Source of the DNA: Nitrosomonas sp.
Lineage (GTDB): Bacteria; Pseudomonadota; Gammaproteobacteria; Burkholderiales; Nitrosomonadaceae
Direction: 5' to 3'
Assembly (NCBI GenBank): GCA_020446045.1
Contig: JAGRFM010000087.1
Location: forward strand, 1 to 32,586
Length of the DNA stretch: 32,586 nucleotides
Shown piece after piece: positions 14,924 to 24,292 of the stretch; position 1 is the first letter of the stretch, and each line of letters begins with the position of its first letter. The position numbers and the translations under genes are program-made. The notes under the pieces are model-generated. The model worked only from the letters and a program-made list of their open reading frames with translations. It did no database searches and had not been told where the DNA came from.

Positions 14924-16750
14924 TTAATCCGTATTAATTTTTTTAATAGCCTGTTTTAATTTCTCAATTTCAGGCAAATTGAGCGTTTCTGTTTCCAATA
15001 ATTCCTCGGCAGTTTTATCCAGTAGTTCACGGTTAGTCCGCAGGATATCGAACGATTGTTTCAGCGCATGATCAACTAGCTCACGGACAGCATCATCCAC
15101 TTTTCTTGCGGTTTCTTCGCTGTAATTTTTCGCCTGAGGGATAATAGGCATGTTGGGCTGCAAGAAAGCGGATTGTTCCCGATCATATGCAACATTTCCC
15201 AATGCATCGCTCATACCGTAACGTAATACCATGGCGCGTGCAATATCTGTTGCACGTACCAGGTCATCGGCTGCTCCGGTTGATATTTCATTAAACACGA
15301 TCTGTTCGGCTGCCCGTCCGCCGAGCAAAACTGACATTTTATTTTGCAACTCGACTCTGGTCATCAAAAAACGGTCTTCAGTCGGTCGCTGGATGGTATA
15401 ACCCAGTGCACCGATGCCGCGCGGGATTATTGAAATCTTATGCACTTCATCGGTTCCGGGCAAAGCTAAAGCAACCATGGCATGTCCAAGTTCATGAAAC
15501 GCCACCACGCGGCGTTCATCCGGATTGAGCAAACGGTTCCGTTTTTCAAGTCCGGCAACAATGCGTTCAATGGCATTATTAAAATCATCCATGGTGACAG
15601 ATTTTGCATTTCGGCGTGTTGCAAGCAGGGCTGCTTCATTGACCAGGTTGGCCAAATCTGCTCCGGTAAACCCTGGGGTTAGTCCGGCAATTTGTTCAAT
15701 TTGAACATCCTTATCCAACTTTACTTTTTTGATATGTACCGCGAGAATCTGTTCGCGGCCTAATTTATCAGGTCGATCAACTAACACCTGCCGGTCAAAA
15801 CGCCCGGCGCGCAATAAGGCCGGATCAAGAATTTCCGGCCGGTTGGTCGCGGCAAGTAAAACAATGCCGCTGGTCGGATCGAACCCATCAAGTTCGGCCA
15901 GCAACTGGTTTAATGTCTGTTCTTTTTCATCGTGTCCGCCGCCCGGACTAAACGCACCACGTGCACGCCCCAATGCATCCAGTTCATCGATAAAAATTAT
16001 GGCGGGCGCCATTTTTCGCGCTTGGTCAAATAGATCTCGGACACGTGCCGCTCCAACCCCGACAAACATTTCTACAAATTCAGAACCGGAAATGGAAAAA
16101 AAGGGTACCTCCGCTTCCCCAGCTACTGCACGTGCCAGCAACGTTTTTCCGGTTCCGGGTGGCCCAACCAATAAAATGCCTTTCGGCGCCCGACCACCCA
16201 GACGACTATAATCTGCCGGATTTTTCAGAAAATTAATAATTTCAATCAATTCTTCCTTGGCTTCATCGACCCCAGCCACATCGTCAAACGTGACTTTGGT
16301 TTCTTTTTCAACAAATACTTTGGCGTGGCTTTTGCCGATCGACATCATGCCTCCGCTCACGCCGCTCGTAATACGGCGGATAACAAAAAGCCAAAGACCA
16401 ACAAATACAAGTAATGGGAACAGCCACGATAAGATATCGCGCAACCAGGTGCTCTTTACGATACCTGAGAATTCGACACCATACTTTTCCAGATCTTCAG
16501 CTAATTCAGGATCAACACGCGTTGTTATAAATTCCTGGTAACCTTTTCCATGAAGTGTTTTAAGTCTGCCGTAAATCTGCTGATCGGTAATGGTGATTTC
16601 TTCAACCTTTCCCTGTTCGAGGTAGTGCTGAAACTGGCTATATGAAATCGATTCTATTTGAGTATATTGCTTATATAAGCTTTGCGCGAACAATACACCC
16701 AGTAACGCTGCGATAACATACCAAAAATTGATCTGTTCTTTTTTATCCAT
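14924..16750 (-). CDS. ftsH: ATP-dependent zinc metalloprotease FtsH
   Basis: FtsH is a membrane-bound AAA+ protease that degrades damaged membrane proteins and some regulators. At 608 residues it is a little shorter than E. coli FtsH. Two membrane helices (about 8-26 and 107-125) flank a short periplasmic domain. The AAA module has Walker A GPPGTGKT (196-203), Walker B IIFIDE (251-256), the pore FVEMFVGVG and arginine fingers R314/R317 in RAGRFDR. The zinc site is HELGH (419-423), with a further acidic ligand in GAADDL. HELGH instead of the usual [17 protein letters not shown] instead of FIDEIDAVGRQR, and the lack of the usual rlmE neighbour suggest this may be a second FtsH copy; this is inference. 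A sigma-32 promoter is not obvious upstream. Confidence 0.93.
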   Translation of the reverse strand: MDKKEQINFWYVIAALLGVLFAQSLYKQYTQIESISYSQFQHYLEQGKVEEITITDQQIYGRLKTLHGKGYQEFITTRVDPELAEDLEKYGVEFSGIVKSTWLRDILSWLFPLLVFVGLWLFVIRRITSGVSGGMMSIGKSHAKVFVEKETKVTFDDVAGVDEAKEELIEIINFLKNPADYSRLGGRAPKGILLVGPPGTGKTLLARAVAGEAEVPFFSISGSEFVEMFVGVGAARVRDLFDQARKMAPAIIFIDELDALGRARGAFSPGGGHDEKEQTLNQLLAELDGFDPTSGIVLLAATNRPEILDPALLRAGRFDRQVLVDRPDKLGREQILAVHIKKVKLDKDVQIEQIAGLTPGFTGADLANLVNEAALLATRRNAKSVTMDDFNNAIERIVAGLEKRNRLLNPDERRVVAFHELGHAMVALALPGTDEVHKISIIPRGIGALGYTIQRPTEDRFLMTRVELQNKMSVLLGGRAAEQIVFNEISTGAADDLVRATDIARAMVLRYGMSDALGNVAYDREQSAFLQPNMPIIPQAKNYSEETARKVDDAVRELVDHALKQSFDILRTNRELLDKTAEELLETETLNLPEIEKLKQAIKKINTD

Positions 16751-16944
16751 AAAAATGCACGATCATATTAAATTAGAACCCAGGCGATGATTTTGTAAAA
16801 TAATTCCACACATTGCAAGAAATTTATTCCAGCAAGCCTGCCGGTAATCGACAGATCAATTTGATTAAAAGATTGCTTGACGGTTGATGAAATGATAAAA
16901 GGAATTGCAGTAAAACATTTAAGTAAGTCATTTGCTTTTTAACT

Positions 16945-17313
16945 ATGTCCGATAAAGTTTATTACAACAGTGCTTGTCCGGTTTGCAAAGCCGGGATAGA
17001 AAAACAGCGTTCATTGATGGAAAACTGTGGTATCAAAGATATCGATTGGGTAGATGTCCACACCCAACCGGAAACGGCGACTGAAACACCATCGTCACTG
17101 GAGCAAATACGTGAACGTTTACATATTAAAGACGAGAGCGGTCAAATCAGAATTGGTGCTGACGCGTTCATTTTTCTCTGGTTAAGAACTCCCAAATTAA
17201 GGTGGTTAGGTAAAATTTCGCAATTTCCAGTGATCAAGCCAATTTTCCAACTAAGTTATAACCTGTTTGCCAAACTGCTTTACCGTTGGAACCGTAGTTT
17301 GAAACATTGGTAA
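16945..17313 (+). CDS. DCC-family (DUF393) thiol-disulfide protein
   Basis: This 122-residue protein has the family motif near the N-terminus, VYYNSACPVCKAGI (C11, C14), a thioredoxin-like CxxC. A middle segment GADAFIFLWLRTPKLRWLGKI and a basic, aromatic C-terminus are typical of DUF393 proteins. Members are predicted thiol-disulfide oxidoreductases; substrates are unknown. It stands alone between the divergent ftsH and the convergent uracil-DNA glycosylase gene. No signal peptide is present, so it is probably cytosolic or loosely membrane-bound through the hydrophobic segment at about 70-100. Confidence 0.85.
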   Translation: MSDKVYYNSACPVCKAGIEKQRSLMENCGIKDIDWVDVHTQPETATETPSSLEQIRERLHIKDESGQIRIGADAFIFLWLRTPKLRWLGKISQFPVIKPIFQLSYNLFAKLLYRWNRSLKHW

Positions 17314-17341
17314 TCCAGACTATCTGACTGAATTACCCTTT

Positions 17342-18067
17342 CTAAGTCAGCGTTTGCATCAGTTCCCGTGCACGGCATAAATCTTTCCAGGCTTTGGCTT
17401 TCTCTGGCAGGGCACGCAGCAGATAAGCCGGATGATATGTCACTATCAGCGGTATGCCTGAATACGTATGAATCTTACCCCGCAGGTTTGCAATACTGTC
17501 ACCACTGTTAAGTAAATTTTGTGCAGCAACTTTTCCAAGTGCGATGATCAGTTTAGGCTTAATCAGTTCAATCTGCCTTGACAAATAAGGTTCACATTGG
17601 CGTGCTTCACTGTCACTCGGATTTCTGTTATTGGGTGGACGGCACTTTACAATATTGGTGATATAGACATTCTCTCCCCGCTTTAAATGAATGGCAGCGA
17701 GCATATTATCGAGCAGTTTCCCAGCCTGGCCTACGAAAGGTTCACCGAGTTCATCTTCCCGGGCGCCCGGTCCTTCTCCGATATACAACCAATCCGCATT
17801 TCTGTCCCCTACGCCAAAAACAGTCTGGGTACAGGTTTTTCTCAACACGCAGGCATTACAGTGCGTTACTGTTTCAGCTAATTGTTCCCAGTCCATATGC
17901 TGGATATCTGGTTGAATAGGCTGCTCTGGCAAATGAATATCCGGTGCGTTATCACTATCCAAGGATTCGGCTGAATCGGTTACTAATGGGCCTGACATAC
18001 CGGATCTTGATCGCCATAATGGCGTTAGACCAAGCGTTCTCAAAATGAGCTTCCGCCGCTCGTTCAT
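17342..18067 (-). CDS. Family-4 uracil-DNA glycosylase (iron-sulfur type)
   Basis: This 241-residue enzyme removes uracil from DNA. It has the family-4 marks: cysteines for a 4Fe-4S cluster in CNACVLRKTC (C70, C73) and later CRPPNNRNP...QCEPYL (C142, C158), the active-site motif GEGPGAREDELGEPFVGQAG, and TYHPAYLLR near the end. A roughly 60-residue N-terminal extension of low complexity is common in proteobacterial members. The ATG at 18067 overlaps the rimI stop by 4 nt and is preferred over an upstream in-frame ATG at 18106 that lies inside rimI. It is the last gene of a chain starting at ispD. Confidence 0.93.
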   Translation of the reverse strand: MNERRKLILRTLGLTPLWRSRSGMSGPLVTDSAESLDSDNAPDIHLPEQPIQPDIQHMDWEQLAETVTHCNACVLRKTCTQTVFGVGDRNADWLYIGEGPGAREDELGEPFVGQAGKLLDNMLAAIHLKRGENVYITNIVKCRPPNNRNPSDSEARQCEPYLSRQIELIKPKLIIALGKVAAQNLLNSGDSIANLRGKIHTYSGIPLIVTYHPAYLLRALPEKAKAWKDLCRARELMQTLT

Positions 18068-18525
18068 AGCACCAACCGCATAACCAGCGCATCTTCCCGA
18101 CCACACATGGCCGGATAATACCCTTTGCGCGTTGCAATCTGTTCGAAGCCCAGTTGCCGGTATAATCTGGCGGCACCCTGATTCGATTCGCGCACATCAA
18201 GCAGCACCGATTTGGCGCCTTTTTCTATTGCGAGATCAATCAGATAATGCAGCATCTTCTCACCTAACCCTCTACGCTGCCATTGTGGATTAATGCCCAA
18301 CGTCAAAATATGCGCTTCATCCGGACCGATCATCAAAATGCTGTACCCCAGGATAATGTGATTGTGTTCCATGACCCGACATAAATAGTCTGTTTTAAGC
18401 GAATCTCTAAAATTACCCAGCGTCCACGGAAACAAAAATATTTCACGCTCTATTCTTACAACTTCGTGTAAATCAGATTCATACATCATTCTGATTTCAG
18501 GATTCAAAAATGATGCTTGATTCAT
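18064..18525 (-). CDS. rimI: Ribosomal protein alanine N-acetyltransferase RimI
   Basis: This 153-residue GNAT enzyme acetylates the N-terminal alanine of ribosomal protein S18 and possibly other proteins. The acetyl-CoA binding motif is QWQRRGLGEKML, followed by LLDVRESNQGAARLYRQLGF, which is characteristic of RimI, and a C-terminal DALVMRL strand. Length is typical. The ATG at 18525 overlaps the tsaB stop by 4 nt. The tsaB-rimI pairing is very common in proteobacteria and supports the assignment over other GNAT proteins. Confidence 0.94.
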   Translation of the reverse strand: MNQASFLNPEIRMMYESDLHEVVRIEREIFLFPWTLGNFRDSLKTDYLCRVMEHNHIILGYSILMIGPDEAHILTLGINPQWQRRGLGEKMLHYLIDLAIEKGAKSVLLDVRESNQGAARLYRQLGFEQIATRKGYYPAMCGREDALVMRLVL

Positions 18526-19223
18526 CGTTCCGATTCCTTGAGTGCAACCTTATTCCGAATATAAATCGGCGCCGCCTGAGCTGGATCAGTCACATAGGCT
18601 TCGCTGGGACACATTGCAGCAAGATGAGCAATCTCTTGAGCATGAGGATACTGCCTGTAATATATTTCAGACAAATTTTTATGATAAACAGCCTGTAATT
18701 CTTCCGGATAAACATCAAAACCACTGCCGCAACCGATCCATCCCGCGTCGGTCAACACGGTTGCTTCATCAGGCTTGCATAATTTGGGTTTTACCACTGG
18801 ATACCAAGATGCATTTTGACGTATGTAAGCAGCCAGGTATATTTCCCCCATGCGTGCATCCATTGCAACGATGGTTCTATCATGTTTGTTCTGTTGCGCA
18901 ATGGCTTCCAGAGTACTGATGCCAATAACAGGCAACTGGGTGGCAAACGCCAATCCCTGTGCGACACCACAGGCTATTCTGAGCCCGGTAAACGAGCCTG
19001 GCCCCGCCCCGAACGCCAAACCGTCCAGATCACTTAAGGACAATTCCGCTTCATCCAGCATATCCTTTATCATCGGTAACAGTAATTCAGAATGACGGCG
19101 TTCGGCCCGGATATCTTTTTTCAACAAATGGCCATCATCAAGATGCAATGCCGTTGAACAATATTCGGTTGAAGTATCAAAAGCAAGAATTTTCAATGGA
19201 TCGGAATTTTTATACGTCTTCAA
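18522..19223 (-). CDS. tsaB: tRNA threonylcarbamoyladenosine protein TsaB
   Basis: This 233-residue protein partners TsaD and TsaE in making the t6A modification of tRNAs that read ANN codons. It has the ASKHA-type start ILAFDTSTEYCSTAL and the conserved GAGPGSFTGLRIACGVAQGLAF segment, then AIAQQ and MDARMGEIYLA. The start is a TTG at 19223 overlapping the thpR stop (TTGA); another TTG at 19196 would also fit, and there is no nearby ATG. Low-efficiency starts with coupling are plausible in this dense operon. RimI follows with a 4-nt overlap. Confidence 0.94.
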   Translation of the reverse strand: MKTYKNSDPLKILAFDTSTEYCSTALHLDDGHLLKKDIRAERRHSELLLPMIKDMLDEAELSLSDLDGLAFGAGPGSFTGLRIACGVAQGLAFATQLPVIGISTLEAIAQQNKHDRTIVAMDARMGEIYLAAYIRQNASWYPVVKPKLCKPDEATVLTDAGWIGCGSGFDVYPEELQAVYHKNLSEIYYRQYPHAQEIAHLAAMCPSEAYVTDPAQAAPIYIRNKVALKESER

Positions 19224-19774
19224 TTTAAATTAAGCGGCCAGCGGCCCAGCTCGGAATAACGAGCTCCCTGCTCCGACAAACACGATTGCATCAGCAGCCA
19301 GTCGTTAACATCCCATTGTATCGGTTTTTCCAACTGGATAGACTGATGTGCTACCGCTTTTCTGATCAGGGTAATATGCGGTTTATATTTGCGGTTCTCA
19401 CAGACAAAACCGGCTGCAACGAGAGCAGTTTTTAAATGATTGACCAGTTCAAACAGCTCGGCGGGGTAATGCTCTACCTTGGCCATGACAATGTGGTTCT
19501 TTTTCCAGTAAGTCGTTCCCTGAATCGTTAGACTGAACGATTGCCCGGTTATATTAGCTGCAATCCCACGCAGTCTATCGATTTTATCCGCTTCAACGTC
19601 ACCGAGAAAAATCAATGTCAAGTGGATGTTCTCCGACTTCAGGCTCCAGCCGCTTTGGGCTGAAGCCGCATTTTTTGCAATTTTATTCAACGCCGTTTGA
19701 ATTTCACCCGGCGGCTGAATTGCAAAAAACAACCGTACCGCACCTTGTTTTGATGGTTTGGTTATTCCATTCAC
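19220..19774 (-). CDS. thpR: RNA 2',3'-cyclic phosphodiesterase ThpR
   Basis: This 184-residue member of the 2H phosphoesterase family (LigT type) opens 2',3'-cyclic phosphates on RNA ends. The two HxT motifs are visible: [11 protein letters not shown] (about residue 50) and [10 protein letters not shown] (about 132). RLFFAIQPP at the start is the usual LigT N-terminal strand. It begins at a GTG overlapping the ispF stop by 4 nt (GTGA), and its own stop overlaps the TTG of tsaB. Its biological RNA substrate in bacteria is not known. Confidence 0.92.
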   Translation of the reverse strand: MNGITKPSKQGAVRLFFAIQPPGEIQTALNKIAKNAASAQSGWSLKSENIHLTLIFLGDVEADKIDRLRGIAANITGQSFSLTIQGTTYWKKNHIVMAKVEHYPAELFELVNHLKTALVAAGFVCENRKYKPHITLIRKAVAHQSIQLEKPIQWDVNDWLLMQSCLSEQGARYSELGRWPLNLN

Positions 19775-20262
19775 GCCGGATCGTTTCGATTCACAAGACA
19801 GATTGCTTCTGCTGCAATCCCTTCTTTACGGCCCAGTGCGCCAAGCCGCTCTGCGGTTTTTGCCTTTATATTGATGCAACTTTCAGATATGCCAAGATCT
19901 TGCGCAATATTAGCAACCATTGCGGGGATATGAGGCGCCATTTTGGGCGCCTGTGCGATGATTGTTGCATCGATATTGATAATTTCAACATGACGGGCTT
20001 CTAATAATTGACACACATTTCGCAGTAAAATCCGGCTGTCGATATTTTGAAATTTCGCATCGGTATCGGAAAAGTGTGTACCGATATCACCCAATGCAGC
20101 AGCGCCAAGTAAAGCGTCACAGAGTGCGTGCAGTAACACATCGGCATCGGAATGACCCAGCAGTCCTTTGTCATAGGGAATATTGACACCACCAATGATT
20201 AATTGGCGGCCTTCAGCCAGCTGATGAACATCGCGTCCCTGCCCGATTCGTAATGTAATCAT
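19771..20262 (-). CDS. ispF: 2-C-methyl-D-erythritol 2,4-cyclodiphosphate synthase
   Basis: This 163-residue enzyme forms the cyclodiphosphate in the MEP isoprenoid pathway. Zinc ligands are visible in GQGRDVHQL (D11, H13) and the conserved block [27 protein letters not shown] is present in segments, followed by HFSDTD. The late motif [21 protein letters not shown] is also canonical. ATG at 20262 overlaps the ispD stop by 4 nt. The ispD-ispF order is usual in proteobacteria and the two act two steps apart in the pathway. Confidence 0.97.
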   Translation of the reverse strand: MITLRIGQGRDVHQLAEGRQLIIGGVNIPYDKGLLGHSDADVLLHALCDALLGAAALGDIGTHFSDTDAKFQNIDSRILLRNVCQLLEARHVEIINIDATIIAQAPKMAPHIPAMVANIAQDLGISESCINIKAKTAERLGALGRKEGIAAEAICLVNRNDPA

Positions 20263-20963
20263 GGATTATTCCTTGTTTTTATGATTATTTCAGCAAGCTC
20301 AAGATCCTGGGGATAAGTAACCTTGAAATTATAGTCCCGGTTATGCACAAGTTTAGGATGCAATCCCAGCGCTTCAATCGCACTGGCATCATCGGTAACG
20401 TTTTGATGGGTATTATTACTCAATGCATCGACAAGCATCTGATAACGAAACATTTGCGGCGTTTGGGCCTGCCATAAATTGTCGCGCGATTCGGTTTGCG
20501 CCACACAGTTATCGCTATTGCTTCGTTTAAGCGTATCAGCAATGGGTATAGCCAGCAAACCGCCAACCGGATCATCGCCAACGGCCTCAATCAAATGTTT
20601 CAACTGGTTTTGGGTAAATAACGGACGTGCTGCATCATGGACCAATATCCAGTCTTGGGCTGTAACCGGATAGTTATTGGGCGCTTCAATCAAACCGTTC
20701 AACACACTTTCAGCGCGCGTCGCCCCGCCTTGATAAAGCACGGTCAGCTTTTCATCGTATACATTCCAGTCATATTGTTGCCACTGCGTATCCTGTGGAG
20801 ACAGTACGATAAAAACCTGATGGATCAGCGCTGACCGGCAAAACGTATCAACCGCATGATAAATCATGGGTTTTCCGGACAGCGGTAAATATTGCTTCGG
20901 CAACTGGTTTTCCATTCGGGAACCAAAACCCGCTGCCGGGATTATTGCAAAATACTTTGGCAT
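20259..20963 (-). CDS. ispD: 2-C-methyl-D-erythritol 4-phosphate cytidylyltransferase
   Basis: This 234-residue enzyme joins CTP and MEP in the isoprenoid pathway. The nucleotide-binding start is [20 protein letters not shown], followed by [11 protein letters not shown], the [13 protein letters not shown] loop, VHDAARPLF and [11 protein letters not shown], then the C-terminal [11 protein letters not shown] and [11 protein letters not shown]. All are canonical. It is the first gene of the six-gene overlapping chain. The region before it (98 bp to the TfpX/TfpZ-like gene) has AT-rich stretches but no clear promoter. Confidence 0.97.
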   Translation of the reverse strand: MPKYFAIIPAAGFGSRMENQLPKQYLPLSGKPMIYHAVDTFCRSALIHQVFIVLSPQDTQWQQYDWNVYDEKLTVLYQGGATRAESVLNGLIEAPNNYPVTAQDWILVHDAARPLFTQNQLKHLIEAVGDDPVGGLLAIPIADTLKRSNSDNCVAQTESRDNLWQAQTPQMFRYQMLVDALSNNTHQNVTDDASAIEALGLHPKLVHNRDYNFKVTYPQDLELAEIIIKTRNNP

Positions 20964-21061
20964 CGATTTACGGTTAATTTCTGAGATTGAAAAAAACCGT
21001 TATTTTAATCCGCCAACGTGAATTTTTAAATTTTTAATACTCAAAAATCTGTTAAAACCGT

Positions 21062-21850
21062 TTAATCTTCCTTATAGGGCGCGTTCAAACTACCCGCAAC
21101 CTCTCCTTTTCGGGTAAAAATCAGAATAACATTGTGATAGCGTGCATTCAGCGGCATGTAGACATAGTCATCCTTTTCACCACCCTGTTTTGCCAAAAAG
21201 CCTTCAAGCTCATTGTTCATTGCTTCATTGACCGTAATAATCGTATCAATATTCAACGCACTCGAAAAAATACTGTCTTTATCATCCAGGAATGTGCGAT
21301 AAATATGAAACTGTTCGAACGGCGCCCGGTTTTCTTCGGTAGATAACCGTAACATTTCCATTAATGCTGAAACATCCGTAGAACGATGTGCATTGATCAC
21401 AGGTGGTTTCTCTGCGCTGAATTGTGCAAGGCTATCCATTTCGATATTCTGTTCGGTAAATGTTTTTGCCGGAACGGCGTAAAACTCCCCGTCCCAATGC
21501 ACTATTGCAGCCGGTCTTTCATTATGAACGGTATAAATACCCCAGATCAGGGCACTCACTTGTATCAACGCAATGACACTCAAATCCAAACGGATCTCAC
21601 GTAACGATTTAGCCGGATTAAAAATGATCAGCGTCAGTAATGGCCCGAGTACCAGATCGATCAATGCAACCATACGAATTCCCTGCCAGCCGCCATCAGC
21701 GGTAAAATAAGGCACGGGGTACCAACGAAAAATTATAAAATAAGCAAGAATCAAAAAAATGACACCGCTGATTGCCAGATGAATGCCAGCGGCCTTTAAT
21801 TTTGATTTAATCAGTGAAGTATGTTGTGTCAGGGCAATCGCTTGTTCCAT
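21062..21850 (-). CDS. TfpX/TfpZ-family type IV pilin accessory protein
   Basis: This 262-residue membrane protein begins with a cytoplasmic segment, then SKLKAAGIHLAISGVIFLILAYFIIF, followed by WYPVPYF, a second helix region around LIDLVLGPLLTLIIFNP, the KSLREIRLDLSVIALIQ segment and a third helix ending LIWGIYTVHNERPA. These are the hallmarks of TfpX/TfpZ proteins, which sit next to type IV pilin genes and help assemble or stabilise the cognate pilin. The C-terminal half is soluble and probably periplasmic. The ATG at 21850 is chosen because GAGG lies 5 nt before it; an earlier in-frame ATG at 21889 lacks one. No pilin gene is in the window. Confidence 0.85.
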   Translation of the reverse strand: MEQAIALTQHTSLIKSKLKAAGIHLAISGVIFLILAYFIIFRWYPVPYFTADGGWQGIRMVALIDLVLGPLLTLIIFNPAKSLREIRLDLSVIALIQVSALIWGIYTVHNERPAAIVHWDGEFYAVPAKTFTEQNIEMDSLAQFSAEKPPVINAHRSTDVSALMEMLRLSTEENRAPFEQFHIYRTFLDDKDSIFSSALNIDTIITVNEAMNNELEGFLAKQGGEKDDYVYMPLNARYHNVILIFTRKGEVAGSLNAPYKED

Positions 21851-22000
21851 TTTAACCTCGTAAATACTGTGTAATTTATTGCCAATCAAAAATCCATTGA
21901 ACTGTGAAACGAACGCTAATATGAATGTATCCGCTCGAATAAAAACCCTATTAATAACGACAGGCCAACGCTTTGCTTTAACGGATCAGGCTTGAAAAAA

Positions 22001-22231
22001 ATGCAAGAATTTGATATCGAACTCGATGCGCGCGGCTTGGTCTGCCCACTCCCTATTTTGCGCACTAAACAGGCATTAGCCACCATGACCAGCGGCCAAA
22101 TATTAAAAATTGTCGCAACCGACCCCGGCGCGGTGATTGATTTTCAGGTTTTTGCCGAGCAGACGGGTAATACTTTGTTGTCCATGTCCGAAGACGATGA
22201 GGAATTTGTATTCTTTCTCAAAAAACGCTGA
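22001..22231 (+). CDS. TusA-family sulfur carrier protein
   Basis: This 76-residue protein matches the TusA/SirA fold. The sulfur-carrying cysteine is in LDARGLVCPLPILRTKQAL (C15, CPxP motif), followed by the usual strand ILKIVATDPGAVIDF. Family members pass sulfur for tRNA thiolation, molybdenum cofactor or dissimilatory sulfur metabolism; which applies here cannot be told. The start is ATG 22001 or the TTG at 21992, three codons earlier. It is transcribed away from the pilin accessory gene across a 150-bp shared upstream region. Confidence 0.9.
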   Translation: MQEFDIELDARGLVCPLPILRTKQALATMTSGQILKIVATDPGAVIDFQVFAEQTGNTLLSMSEDDEEFVFFLKKR

Positions 22232-22236
22232 AGCAG

Positions 22237-22884
22237 TTACACTAATAGAATGATCAATTCTTTCGGACCATGCACCCCATAGGTCATCGTCTGTTCGATA
22301 TCCGCCGACTTGGACGGGCCTGAAATCAGAATGACATTAGTCGGCATACCGGTTTGTACCCAGTTTTGTTGATGGATCGCTTCAGACAACGTATTGTAAA
22401 TGCGTTTTTTTTCCAATAGTGCGATATGGATCGGGGGAACCAGCGACAGGGTTCGTGGTTCCTGCATATCGGGACACAGAATCAATGACCCCGTTTCGGC
22501 AATACCGCCCGCTGATCCCGTTACTGCCGCTTCAATTGTGTTGAAAAAATCAGTTTTCCATGCTTCAACCGGTTGTTGAAAACGTTTAAGCGAAGGAAAC
22601 CGCTTTGCATCAGCATAAATTTCCTTTCCCCACCGCGTAGAAGGAGAAGCCAAAAGATTGTTGATGGCTTTAGCGTGACATATTTCCTGTAAAACTTCAG
22701 GCCATGTCTCCAGTGATGCTTCATGGACTTCAGCCTGTACAGCCTGCATCCGTGCGGTAAAGCGTTTTACTTTTTCCTCCAAACCCCAGTCTGTCTGTTT
22801 TGCCTTAGCATCAGACTCAATCCCGGAATACTTTAACTGGTAATGATTCAAACGATTTAGAATAGCTTTTCGCGTATCATTCAT
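22237..22884 (-). CDS. lutC: Lactate utilization protein LutC
   Basis: This 215-residue LUD-domain protein is the third subunit of the LutABC L-lactate oxidation complex. It has the motif GGIAETGSLIL and the C-terminal SGPSKSADIEQTMTYGVHGP segment typical of LutC. The ATG at 22884, with AAGGA 7 nt before, is preferred over an upstream ATG at 23007 inside lutB. It overlaps the end of lutB by 8 nt. Its stop is 5 bp from the convergent TusA-like gene stop. LutC has no known catalytic residues of its own and is thought to complete the complex. Confidence 0.93.
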   Translation of the reverse strand: MNDTRKAILNRLNHYQLKYSGIESDAKAKQTDWGLEEKVKRFTARMQAVQAEVHEASLETWPEVLQEICHAKAINNLLASPSTRWGKEIYADAKRFPSLKRFQQPVEAWKTDFFNTIEAAVTGSAGGIAETGSLILCPDMQEPRTLSLVPPIHIALLEKKRIYNTLSEAIHQQNWVQTGMPTNVILISGPSKSADIEQTMTYGVHGPKELIILLV

Positions 22885-24289
22885 AATCAATTCCTTTTGC
22901 TTTAAGACGTTCATGCAAGGTAGTACGGGCTGGTTTTGGCGGAGTGCGTGCGATCGTCCATCCTTGCCAGATAGCAGCCGGAATACAGTTTCGCAGTCGT
23001 GTAACAAGTTGCGCCAACAGTCGATATAAGCCGGGATTGCTACAAACCTGTGACCAAATTTTCCAGATAACCGCTTCCAGTGGTTTGCGTGCCGGGCATG
23101 AACCGGATACGTTACATGTATCCTGACGCACAGCTTCCCATCGTAACCGGTTTATGATTTTAGGAATCGGGATCTTTACCGGGCATACTTCACTACAGGC
23201 ACCGCATAGCGTAGATGCCTGAGTTAATTCACCATATCTATCCATACCTGCCTTTTGCGGTTCCAGAATGGCGCCAATCGGGCCCGGAATCACCGTATCA
23301 TAGGCATGTCCGCCAATCTGGCGATACACCGGGCAATGGTTGATACATGCACCACAGCGAATACAATGCAGCGTTTCCTGCAATTCCATATCGCCGCAAA
23401 TATTCGAACGTCCGTTATCGAGCAATACAAGATGCACTTCTTCCGGTCCGTCTTGTTCACCTTCCCTGCGCGGACTGCTAATCATATTGACGTACGTTGT
23501 GATCGGCTGGCCGGTTGCAGAACGCACCAGCATCGACAATAACGGCGGCAAATCATCCAACCGTTCGATCACTTTCTCGATTCCGGTTACGGCTATGTGC
23601 ACTGGCGGCACGGTAGTACACATACGACCGTTGCCTTCATTCTCAACCAGACACAATGTGCCCGTTTCAGCGACCATAAAATTCACACCGGTCATTCCCA
23701 CCGGCGCATTGCAAAACTTGTCGCGCAGAAAATACCGCGCTTTGGCTGCCAAAATATCGATATCCTCACTATAGGGCATTTCAGGAAAATATTTGTGCAT
23801 CAGGCTGGCGATCTGCTTCCGGTTTTTATGTATTGCCGGCACGATAATATGCGCCGGTTTTTCATTAGCGAGTTGAATAATGAATTCGCCTAAATCCGAT
23901 TCCAGACATTCGATGCCGTGTGACGCCAGGAATGCATTGATACCCATTTCCTCGGATACCATTGATTTTCCTTTGACAAGAAAGGTTGCCTGATGACGTT
24001 GCATGATGTCCAGCACGATCTGATTGGCCTGCAACGTGGTTTCAGCCCAATGCACCTGTATGCCGTTGCGTAACAAATTACCTTCGAGTTGCTCAAGTAA
24101 CCGGGGCAGCCGGAACACAGCGCGTTCACGAATTGACTTACATTCCAGGCGAAGCTGTTCAAATAAGGCAGCATCGGTAAATGCAGCACTGCGATGATCC
24201 CTGAGCCGACTCACCACATTTTTTAGGTTGATCTGAATATCATCTTGTTTTAAAGCTTTAGCTGCATTTTTGCGGAAATTAATCGCCAC
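22877..24289 (-). CDS. lutB: Lactate utilization iron-sulfur protein LutB
   Basis: This 470-residue protein joins an N-terminal LUD domain (about 60-290, with GMTGVNFMVAETGTLCLVENEGNGR in parts) to a ferredoxin-like domain with two 4Fe-4S motifs, CIRCGACINHCPVY and CGACSEVCPV, and a DUF3390-like C-terminus. LutB carries electrons in L-lactate oxidation to pyruvate. The start is GTG at 24289, with AAGGA 6 nt before it; lutA ends 3 bp upstream. The order lutA-lutB-lutC on one strand is canonical. Confidence 0.95.
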   Translation of the reverse strand: MAINFRKNAAKALKQDDIQINLKNVVSRLRDHRSAAFTDAALFEQLRLECKSIRERAVFRLPRLLEQLEGNLLRNGIQVHWAETTLQANQIVLDIMQRHQATFLVKGKSMVSEEMGINAFLASHGIECLESDLGEFIIQLANEKPAHIIVPAIHKNRKQIASLMHKYFPEMPYSEDIDILAAKARYFLRDKFCNAPVGMTGVNFMVAETGTLCLVENEGNGRMCTTVPPVHIAVTGIEKVIERLDDLPPLLSMLVRSATGQPITTYVNMISSPRREGEQDGPEEVHLVLLDNGRSNICGDMELQETLHCIRCGACINHCPVYRQIGGHAYDTVIPGPIGAILEPQKAGMDRYGELTQASTLCGACSEVCPVKIPIPKIINRLRWEAVRQDTCNVSGSCPARKPLEAVIWKIWSQVCSNPGLYRLLAQLVTRLRNCIPAAIWQGWTIARTPPKPARTTLHERLKAKGIDYE

Positions 24290-24292
24290 CTC

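Noticed and set aside
16751-16850. Heat-shock sigma-32 promoter for ftsH
   Set aside because: A CTTG-like -35 occurs on the minus strand but no CCCAT-type -10 follows at the right spacing.
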